DNA of 64,000 nt. It comes from Pyruvatibacter sp. GTDB taxonomy: Bacteria > Pseudomonadota > Alphaproteobacteria > CGMCC-115125. The stretch covers positions 258,501 to 322,500 of the forward strand of contig NZ_JAVJSC010000003.1 of the NCBI RefSeq assembly GCF_040219635.1, read 5' to 3'. Position 1 is the first letter of the stretch; every line of letters begins with the position of its first letter. The notes under the pieces were generated by a model. That model made no database searches. It saw only the letters and a list, made by a program, of their open reading frames with translations, and was not told the origin of the DNA. A program made the translations under genes and the position numbers. Below, piece after piece: positions 25,642 through 34,000 of this stretch.

Positions 25642-27135
25642 GTGAGCAGATCCACAGCGCAGGGCGCACAAGAGCCTGCGGGCCGGGCGAAGCCTGAGAA
25701 GCTGATTGAAACCGACAAGGGAATGTTCGACGCGAACTTCCTCTTGAGCCTGGCTCTGGCGCTCATCGTCTGGGCGATCTTACGCACGCCTGAAGGCTGG
25801 CAGACTTTTCTGGGTGAAGCGGACCGCGAAGTGCTTCAGATCGCGTTTGAACTGCGGGTCAACCAGACCGTGCAGGGCACCGGCCCTATCCTGTTTTTGA
25901 ACCTTGATGAAAGCGTGTGGGAATCGGATGAAACCGACGGTCCCGCCCTCGCCTACGCGCCGCGCAAGGTGGTGGCAGACATGCTGGAAGCCGCCTACGG
26001 CATTCCCGGTTTTCCACGCCCCAAGGTGGTTGTAGCCGATATTGATTTGTTCTGGCGCACCCCTGAAGAAGAACAGGAAGCGCGCATTGACACGATCCTC
26101 ACCCGGTGGGGCGCAGATGCTGACGCGCCGCTGCTCGTCATGCAGCGAGAAGTGGTGGATGGCGATGGCCACCGCGACCAACCGGCGCGCGCCAGAGGCT
26201 CCGCCCGCGAACAGATTTTGGCAAATGCCCCGGCGCAGAACATCGTCTGGTCCGTGGCACAAATCACCGGCGACGAAATTATCGGCGCGCGCTATTTCGC
26301 ACACTACCTGTGCGTCAAAGGCCAGAACGGCCCTGAGGTTGTTCCCACCACAGCGCTCTATGCGATCGCCGGGCGCACGGCCGCAACGGCACACGAAGCA
26401 ACAGCGCTTGTTGACCGCGCCATGACAAACCCGCGCCGTTTTTGTGTCGGCGAAACAGACAATCCTGGCTTCACCCTTGAGCGCACAGACCGCGACACGC
26501 TGGTGTTTCAATCCCAGGAAAGTTTCATCAACTACTCAGCCCATCCCGGCAACGACCCCGTGACCGAACCATCGTTGGTGGCTGCAGACATGTTCTATAT
26601 CCCCGCAGGCTTTGCCAATGCACCCATGGTGTCCGGCCTCGCATCAGGCGGTGGCATTGTCATCATCGGCTCAGCTGCCACCATGGCCCGCGACCGCCAC
26701 ATGACACCCTATGGTCAGATGGGCGGCAGTATGGTGATTGCCAACATGATCCGTGGCCTTGAAGAAGGCGGCGAAATCCGGCGGCTTCACTGGGCTGTTG
26801 ACGCTGCCATGCTGACGATTTTCGTCACCATGATTGTGGCGTCCTTCTGGTATGCTCGCATTGCCCGTGACTGGATTGGCCCCACGACCGGGCGCCCGCT
26901 TTTTCAGCGAATTATCCGTTGGCCAATTAAATTGCTGACCAACCCGGTTATTGTTAAGCTGTTGATTGGGGTGGGGATTTTCTGGGTCAGTACATTTGCC
27001 AGCTATCTCCTGTTGGACAACGGAATCTGGGTCAGTTTTGCCGCGCCCGCCTATGTGGCCGCGCTCAACGAAGCCCGCGAAGACTTTGAAGAACTGATGG
27101 AGAACTTGCGAAATGCGCGCACTAACGCAGCTTAA
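25642..27135 (+). CDS. CHASE2-domain membrane protein without output domain
   Basis: The 497-residue product has one N-terminal membrane helix (about 31-46), then about 340 residues with CHASE2 features: ILFLNLDESVWESDE, PKVVVADIDLFWRTPEEEQ, QAR-rich NIVWSVAQ region and MVSGLASGGGIVIIGSAA. Three C-terminal helices follow (about 388-408, 437-457, 461-475) and a short acidic, coiled tail. CHASE2 is an extracytoplasmic sensor module normally fused to a kinase, cyclase or phosphatase; here nothing follows. GTG 25642 has GGGGA upstream; GTG 25576 and ATG 25723 are alternatives. It overlaps the next gene by 23 bases, so the two are probably co-translated. Confidence 0.8.
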   Translation: MSRSTAQGAQEPAGRAKPEKLIETDKGMFDANFLLSLALALIVWAILRTPEGWQTFLGEADREVLQIAFELRVNQTVQGTGPILFLNLDESVWESDETDGPALAYAPRKVVADMLEAAYGIPGFPRPKVVVADIDLFWRTPEEEQEARIDTILTRWGADADAPLLVMQREVVDGDGHRDQPARARGSAREQILANAPAQNIVWSVAQITGDEIIGARYFAHYLCVKGQNGPEVVPTTALYAIAGRTAATAHEATALVDRAMTNPRRFCVGETDNPGFTLERTDRDTLVFQSQESFINYSAHPGNDPVTEPSLVAADMFYIPAGFANAPMVSGLASGGGIVIIGSAATMARDRHMTPYGQMGGSMVIANMIRGLEEGGEIRRLHWAVDAAMLTIFVTMIVASFWYARIARDWIGPTTGRPLFQRIIRWPIKLLTNPVIVKLLIGVGIFWVSTFASYLLLDNGIWVSFAAPAYVAALNEAREDFEELMENLRNARTNAA

Positions 27136-28024
27136 TCTTGCAGCATCCAGCGCTTTGGTACTTGGTGCATTCATTGCGGGTACGGTCGCCACCGGCACCC
27201 GCGCCCACGCAGCCGTTGGCCCGTGCTCAACCCCGACAGTCGCCTTCGTCAAGGATGTGCAGGGCAGTGACACCAGCGTGCGCATCAGCCGGAACGGTGC
27301 TGAAGGCGCACTTGGCGTATTTTCGCCGCTGTGTGAAGGCGATGTGCTGAAACTTGGCTCGTCCGCAGACCGCGTGGTCGTTGCGGTTGCCGGTGCCAGC
27401 GGCCCACGCGAATATCGCGGACCCTCCAGTCACACGATCGGCGGTGCTGAAACCGCATCACAATCTGTCAGCGAGATCATTGAAGGCCGTCTGCTGCCGC
27501 TGGGTGATCGCATGGTGGCGCAGGGGTTGGGACGGGCCGCAGAAGAGTTCACGTTCGGCCTGCTGGATCTTGAGGCGGAAAGCGCGCAGATCCGCTCCGG
27601 CTTCCGCCCGCTGTGGGTCGGCTGGATCGGCGGACAGGCCCCGTTTGAACTGCTGGTGCTCGACCCCGAAGATCGCATCTTCGCATCCACCACCCTGTCT
27701 GACACCTCCACCACCATTGCCGCGCGCGACATTGTGCCGGGGCGCTATTCAATTGTGGTAAAGGACAGCTTCGGTCGCACCAACCAGACATTTTTCGATG
27801 CCGTGGAAACGTCTCCGCCTGCCCCTGACGTAGCAACACCCACATGGATGGGGACAGATACAGCCGCCATGTTCGCAGCCTTCTGTGTCGCTTCAGAAGA
27901 CCCGTTCACCTGGTCGTATGAAGCAGCCCAGATACTCGATCAGGCAACCGACAACGGGCTTGACCGTGATGCGGCACTGGCCCTGCTTGCCTCAGGCGAT
28001 ACGGCAGCACTCTGCCCGCTCTAA
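27113..28024 (+). CDS. Secreted FecR-like protein of unknown function
   Basis: The 303-residue product starts with a signal peptide of about 33 residues ending AHA. Residues 40-110 (TVAFVKDVQGSDTSVRISR, SPLCEGDVLKLGSSADRVVVAV) follow the FecR-type pattern in which a beta domain describes a repeated element and a GD-x-hydrophobic turn. The centre has a beta-sandwich-like stretch (LWVGWIGGQAPFELLVLD, DIVPGRYSIVVKD), and the end is helical. Four cysteines may form disulfides. It overlaps the CHASE2 gene by 23 bases and converges, 18 bp apart, on the CHAT gene. A periplasmic partner of the CHASE2 sensor is a reasonable inference. Confidence 0.72.
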   Translation: MRALTQLNLAASSALVLGAFIAGTVATGTRAHAAVGPCSTPTVAFVKDVQGSDTSVRISRNGAEGALGVFSPLCEGDVLKLGSSADRVVVAVAGASGPREYRGPSSHTIGGAETASQSVSEIIEGRLLPLGDRMVAQGLGRAAEEFTFGLLDLEAESAQIRSGFRPLWVGWIGGQAPFELLVLDPEDRIFASTTLSDTSTTIAARDIVPGRYSIVVKDSFGRTNQTFFDAVETSPPAPDVATPTWMGTDTAAMFAAFCVASEDPFTWSYEAAQILDQATDNGLDRDAALALLASGDTAALCPL

Positions 28025-28042
28025 ACAGATCGTTTCAGACTG

Positions 28043-31000
28043 CTAACTGCCCGCCGCCAATGCGTGAGTGGCATCACCAATCACGACATAGGGTGCCCAG
28101 TAATACGGGTGCGCAGTATCGCTTTGTTCCATCAAAGATGTCTGAGCATTGCGCAGCGCCAGATGCATGGCATTGCCGCGCGCTTCAGCAAAAAACTGCG
28201 TGGTGACGGCATCCGCTGCTTTGTCATCCGCCACCCAGTGCGTGGCCAGCACGGCGCGTGCGCCCGCATAAATGAAACTGCGCACCAACCCGTCCAGCTG
28301 AGCGCCATCAAACAGCGCGGCAAGCCCCTCCGCTCCTTCGCCCGTGCGTGCCGTATCGCAGGCCGCAAGAAAAACCAGATCGGCTGAAATCTTCATGTCG
28401 AGAATTTCAGTTGCTGACAACAGCGCATCGCCTTCGTCGCCCATGCTTGTCAGCAGGGCAGGCTCGGTAATGCAAAATCCATCGCCAAAAAAACCATGCG
28501 TGACAAATACCAGCACCTGACTGTCGCGCACCGACGGATCATTCAGGACCGACTGCTCGGTGAAATTGCTGCCTGACACGGTACGTCGGTTGAAACCGCG
28601 CGCAACGCCCGGCGCAAGCGGTGTCAAAGGTGCCTGGAGGTTTGGCTGCCCCGCAAAGACGCTGCCGCATCGCTCAGGCCGCCCGGCCGCAACCATCCGC
28701 TTGGCATAGTTGTTGATCCAGTCATCAGTGTTGCGCGGCGGCGGCGGCGGACCAAACACCGTAATGCCGCCCGTTGCCGGCTCGCGCTGGGTGCGCCGCG
28801 TCGCCACAAAACTGCCGGCGCTCGGCGCTGAAATAAACGCATAATCCCGCGCCAGCCAGGCAATGCTGCCATAGTCGCGGTCGCGCATGGCCCCACCATC
28901 TGTCGGAAGCTCTGTTACCAGGGCCGCGGGCGGCATGGACCCCATGGAGCCGCGCGGTGAAAACACAAGTGTCTCAACGCCCGCCGCCTTCATGTCATCA
29001 TGCACCGGGCCGAACACGCCGAGAAAAACCTCATGCGCCTGCGCCACCGCATAAGGAACCGTGCCGCCGCGTCGGCTGCGTAATGTCAAACGCAATCGCT
29101 TTATCAGGCGTGAGGCTTCATCACTTGTAAGATCAGTCCGGAACGGTCGCACAGCACCGTCAAACACCGCATAACCAAACCCGCCCGAACTGGTGGCCGA
29201 GAACGCAACAAACGCTTCACCGGGCCGCACCGCATCCACGAGGTCCTGCGCAGACGCCCCCTTGTTGACGAGCTGCATATATTGCGGCTGGGCCCGGCGG
29301 GCGGCATCCTCCGCCTCAAGCAGGGCTGTTTCGGCTGCATCTGCAAGCTCGCGCAACTCCGCCAGCCGTTGCGGATCGGCGCTGCCTGCTTCTTCCTGCA
29401 ACAGCTTCTGGGCATCAGCCAATGCTCGTTCCGCATCCTGCAGAACGCGAATCTCAACCGCCGCCGTGTCGGATGAAAGGCGGGCCGCAGCCTGCGCCAT
29501 CGCGGCGGCAGCACGCGGCTCAACCACATCTTCAAAGGCATTGAGATATTCAAGCGTGGCCGCCGTATTGACCCCGCCCTGCGCGCGGTCTGCGAGCAGC
29601 GCCAGATACTCACCCGCCCTGTCTGGTGAAACACCAAACGACCCTTCGACGTTGGAATAAAGCTCAAACGCCTCCCGATATGACGCAAGCGCCGAGTCGG
29701 TATCACCCTGAGCCGCCTGCGCACGACCCAGGCTGGACAACAACTGCGCCGTCAACAGCGAGCGCGGCTCGCGCGTGCGCCAGTCTGCCAGAATAGATCT
29801 AAGCTGCGCCTCCGCTGATCCCGCTCGTCCGGCGCGCAGAGCAATCAGCGCGCGCTTTTCACCAATCAGCGCCTGCAACCAAGCCGCTGAACCCGCCGGG
29901 GCCGCAGCCACCCGCGCAGCGGCCTCATCCAGCGCCTGCGCTGCGCCCTCGCGCCCACGCAAATCAAGTACCGCCGCCAGAATGTAGGCTCGGTGCGCCT
30001 TGAGCACAGTGGCACGGATGCCCGGTTCAAGTTCGCTGTCCGAATAGAGCGGCGGCACATCCTGCCCGCGCCGCTGGTTCACAAACTCAGCCGCCCGCGG
30101 ACTGATGCTGCTCAGCGCCCCCGCCGTCGCAAACTCAAAATCAGACACGTCACCGCTTGTCTGTGTTGAAAAATCACCCTCGGCAAGCGCCTGCGCCTCC
30201 CGCAGAGAGCCTTTGTTGAGCAGGTGTACCGCACGATAGTTCACCAGCTTGTCGCTCAACCACGGCGTACCCAGTTTGCTGAGCAGAATGTCGTTTTCAT
30301 CCAGCAGCGCCTCGGCTTCGGCAAAGCGGCCCTGGCTCGAAAGATTGAGGGCCAGATCAAGGGAAATGTCGGCACGGCGTACCGGGTCCCCGCCAAACAG
30401 GCCATCCTGAATGGAGGCCGCCCGCGCAAAGTCTTCCGCCGCGAGCGCAAACCTGAACGACGCATTGCGCTTGTGTCCGCGCCGCCGCAGAACCTCCTGA
30501 TCCTGCAACGCCACAACACCAGGCAGGCCTTCAATCTCACTTGCCGACAACTCAACCGGCGCTTCCTTGCCTACAATTGCCGCAACCCCGCGCCGCATCA
30601 CCGGCAACAGCGCCGGCAACCCACGGCCCGCACTCGCAAGCCCGTTGCCCGCGTCACGCACCGCAACGTCGCGAAACAGGTCTCCGGACGAACTGCCCGG
30701 ACACGACAATCCACCCGCGATGTCAGTATCATCCGTAGGCTCGCTGCAGCCGGACATCAGGCCTGCAAGTTGCGCCTCACTTTCCTCGGGAAACACCTGA
30801 ATGACGCCAGCGGGCCTGCGCCACGCGCCACAGAAAACATCATACTGGGCACCAAGCCCTTCAAGACTCACATCAACACGTCGGGTAGCCCGGCATTGTT
30901 CAGCATCCGCACTGACCCCAAGATCAAGCGCCTCCGGCAAACCGCTGGCACTGGCACCACCTGCCCCGAACCCAACGCCGTCGGCAATGGTTTCACACCC

Positions 31001-31081
31001 CGCAACAATACCCGCCGCGCATACCAGCATAAGCAGCCGCATCGACAGGGACGCCACAACAAAGCGGTTGGGAAATATCAC
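28043..31081 (-). CDS. Lipoprotein with TPR-like helices and C-terminal CHAT protease domain
   Basis: The 1012-residue protein has a lipoprotein signal with VAGC (Cys29). Residues of about 200-560 contain TPR-like helical pairs (RFAEAEALLDENDILL, SSLGRAQAAQGDTDSALASYREAFELY in parts), then a coiled coil rich in Ala/Glu. The last 390 residues form a CHAT domain, a caspase-like peptidase. The catalytic pair is visible as FVTHGFFGDGF (His862) and VFLAACDTARTG (Cys908). GTG 31081 overlaps the stop of the TpsA gene (GTGA) and has GGGGGA upstream; ATG 31042 is an alternative. It probably faces the periplasm or outer-membrane side. Substrate unknown; the co-encoded exoprotein is a candidate. Confidence 0.88.
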   Translation of the reverse strand: MIFPNRFVVASLSMRLLMLVCAAGIVAGCETIADGVGFGAGGASASGLPEALDLGVSADAEQCRATRRVDVSLEGLGAQYDVFCGAWRRPAGVIQVFPEESEAQLAGLMSGCSEPTDDTDIAGGLSCPGSSSGDLFRDVAVRDAGNGLASAGRGLPALLPVMRRGVAAIVGKEAPVELSASEIEGLPGVVALQDQEVLRRRGHKRNASFRFALAAEDFARAASIQDGLFGGDPVRRADISLDLALNLSSQGRFAEAEALLDENDILLSKLGTPWLSDKLVNYRAVHLLNKGSLREAQALAEGDFSTQTSGDVSDFEFATAGALSSISPRAAEFVNQRRGQDVPPLYSDSELEPGIRATVLKAHRAYILAAVLDLRGREGAAQALDEAAARVAAAPAGSAAWLQALIGEKRALIALRAGRAGSAEAQLRSILADWRTREPRSLLTAQLLSSLGRAQAAQGDTDSALASYREAFELYSNVEGSFGVSPDRAGEYLALLADRAQGGVNTAATLEYLNAFEDVVEPRAAAAMAQAAARLSSDTAAVEIRVLQDAERALADAQKLLQEEAGSADPQRLAELRELADAAETALLEAEDAARRAQPQYMQLVNKGASAQDLVDAVRPGEAFVAFSATSSGGFGYAVFDGAVRPFRTDLTSDEASRLIKRLRLTLRSRRGGTVPYAVAQAHEVFLGVFGPVHDDMKAAGVETLVFSPRGSMGSMPPAALVTELPTDGGAMRDRDYGSIAWLARDYAFISAPSAGSFVATRRTQREPATGGITVFGPPPPPRNTDDWINNYAKRMVAAGRPERCGSVFAGQPNLQAPLTPLAPGVARGFNRRTVSGSNFTEQSVLNDPSVRDSQVLVFVTHGFFGDGFCITEPALLTSMGDEGDALLSATEILDMKISADLVFLAACDTARTGEGAEGLAALFDGAQLDGLVRSFIYAGARAVLATHWVADDKAADAVTTQFFAEARGNAMHLALRNAQTSLMEQSDTAHPYYWAPYVVIGDATHALAAGS

Positions 31082-34000
31082 TGACCAATCCCCCACAAGC
31101 CTTCATTACCAGCGCCCGCAACGCCGCCCAGGTCATCATCCTCATCGTCGTCATTATCGCTGTCGTCTTCAAAGCTGAAAAACACCGTGTTGGTGAGACT
31201 GCTCAGTGCGCTGTTGCGTGACCGTGCGCTCTCCTGAGCCTCGCGCAGAATGGCAATAGAACAGCTTGACGAGTCGCCAATCACACACAGGTTGAGACGC
31301 AGCTCGCCATGCTGCGTAAGACCAGGCCCCAGAATATTGGGCTCAAGACCTGCTTCAAAGCCGGTCACGCGCTCGCCGGCTGTATTGATGACAACTCCGA
31401 AAAGATTGACCCGCTCAGGCCCGGTCGCAGCTTTCTCTATCGTACCCTCACCTATGGGCGCCTCACCAAAAACAATGCCCGCGCCTTTCGACCCGGTGCC
31501 GGTATTCAACTGTGCAATTTCGCCCGGCGCGAACAACCGCAACTGATCAACTGCGATAAACACATGATCCTGCGTTCCGCCAAAGCGTGCCAGATCAGGT
31601 TCGCCAAGTGTTGCCAGATCAAGCCCGCCGGGCGCTGCTTCAAACGCTTCCAGAAACTTCTGCGTGCCGATCACAATGTTGTCGGCACTTTCAATCCGCA
31701 GCGACTTCAGCCGTTGGCCAAGACCGGCACCCCCGAGTGATCCGGAAACCAGCACCAGCTCAGGACGCGCCTGTGTAGAGCCATCGACAAAGCCAAGCTG
31801 AAGGTTGGGCAGGCCGCGGATGTTTCCGGCTGCGATAATCCGCGCATTTGCATCTGCCCCGAGCACCAGCGACTGAAGCGACGTTGGGTCAAACGTCGCG
31901 TCCAGCAGCGCCAGATCATTGTTGCCCGCGTCAAACTGAAGCCTGGATGCAGCGATTCTTGTCAGTTCAGATGCGTCCAGCGTAAAGCCTTGCGGGCGGC
32001 GCAGCGTCACTCCGTCTGTACCGCCGGACCCACCCAGAATGATTGTGTTGCCCGTTCCCGACGGTGACAGATTGAATTGATCGCCCGCGGAAATCGTGCC
32101 GGATAGGTCAAGGTCCAGCACCGTCAGTGTAATGCTGCCCGATGACGCGATCTCGTTGATGATAGCAGTGCCAGCCGGCGCCTCAATGAGCACAATGCCA
32201 CCTGCCGCATTGACGTTGCCGGCCACATGCACGTTGCCCGTAAGTGCTTGTAGCGTTGCCGTACCACCAATCGGAGAGGTGCCTGTCATGGTGACCGACC
32301 CGCCAATGGCAGACAGATTATTCAGTATACTGACATTATTGAGCGTAAGCGGTCCGCCAAGCGCTGTAGCGGAAAGTCCCCCGGCTGGCGCCATGACTGC
32401 GCTTGTCGGACTACCGAACAACCCGCCGCTCATGGCATTGAGGAGCACATTTCCCTGGCTCATCAGCGTGCCGGAATAGTTAATTGCCGCCGCCTTGATC
32501 GAGATGTCGCCCGGCACCTTGATGCCCTCAACCGACGCTGCGCCGGTTGCCGTCAGGTCCGCATTGCCCGCAACCGATATCATGTCGCCACCTGTCGCGG
32601 TGATGCCGCCTGCGGTCGCGTCAAGATCCAGGCCAGTGCCCGCATTGACCGGCCCCGTCAGCACGATCGCGCCCCCATCCACATCAAACAGGCCCGGCGT
32701 TGAAATATCTCCGGCACTCGCAGCAAGGCTCGCGGTTCCCGTGCCGGCGTTGATGCTGCCGGTCATGTCAATGTCGGTGCCACCAACCGTCACTCCCGTG
32801 CCGCCCGAAACACCCGCCACGTCAACTGCGCCAGCGCTTGAGACAACCCGCGCAGTAGTGGCCGCAGATACATCGTCCACGTCAATGTTACCCGTCGCAT
32901 CAATGGATGCTGCACCTGTGGTCGCCGTCACGTTGTTGGTCGTTACGGTGCCGTTGTCTGCGTCGATATCTACTGTCGTGCCAGTCGTCGTCCCCGTCAG
33001 GCTGACACTGTCACCGTCAATATCGATGGCACCTGCCGATGAGATGTTGTTGGCACCACCGCCGGATGCGGTCACCGAAACCGCACCGGCAAGTGACTGA
33101 AGCGACCCGTTGGTACCGGTCAGATCAACGTCAGTGCCTGCTACAGTGACACCGGTTCCGCCGGAGATATCACCCACATCAACGGCGCCTGTGCCCGATA
33201 CAACACGCGCGGTCAATACAGCCGAAACGTCATCAACATCGATATCGCCCACAGCATCAATTGAGACCGTGCCGGTCGTGGCGGTGACGTTGTTCGCCGT
33301 GACGGTTGTCGTATCCGCGTCAATGTCCACGCTCGTGGCATTGACGGCGCCGGAAATCACGACGCTGTTGCCATCAACGTCCATAGCGCCGCCCGCACTG
33401 ATGTTGTCAGCAACGCCAGCACCGGACGCCGTCAAAGAAACAGCACCATCAGATGACTGAACAGACCCGTTGGTGCCTGTCAGATCCACGTCCGTGCCGG
33501 AGACCGTGACACCCGTAGTGCCGGAAATATCGCCCAGATCAACTTCGCCGGTGCCTGAAACCACACGCGCCGTCGTCGCACCGGAGACGTCATCCACATC
33601 AATGTTCCCGGTTGCATCAATCGAAGCAGCGCCGGCAGAGGCCGTCACACTATTCGCGATAACCGTGCCGTTGTCTGCGTCGATATCAACTGTCGTGCCG
33701 ATCATCGCTCCCGTCAGGCTGACGCTGTCACCGTCGATATCAATGTCACCCGCCGATGAGATGTTGTTGGCACCACCGCCGGATGCAGTCACCGAAACCA
33801 AGCCGTTGGTTGATTGCAGCAACCCGCCCGCACCTGTCAGGTCAACATCCGTGCCTGAGATTGTGATGCCCCCGGGGCCGGTCACATTGCCGACGTCCAC
33901 CGCATTGGCATTGGCAATAACCTGAACGGTGCCTGTGCCGGTGACATTGTCCACGTCAACCGGACCTGCAATTGACCGCACCACCACCACGCCGCCACCC

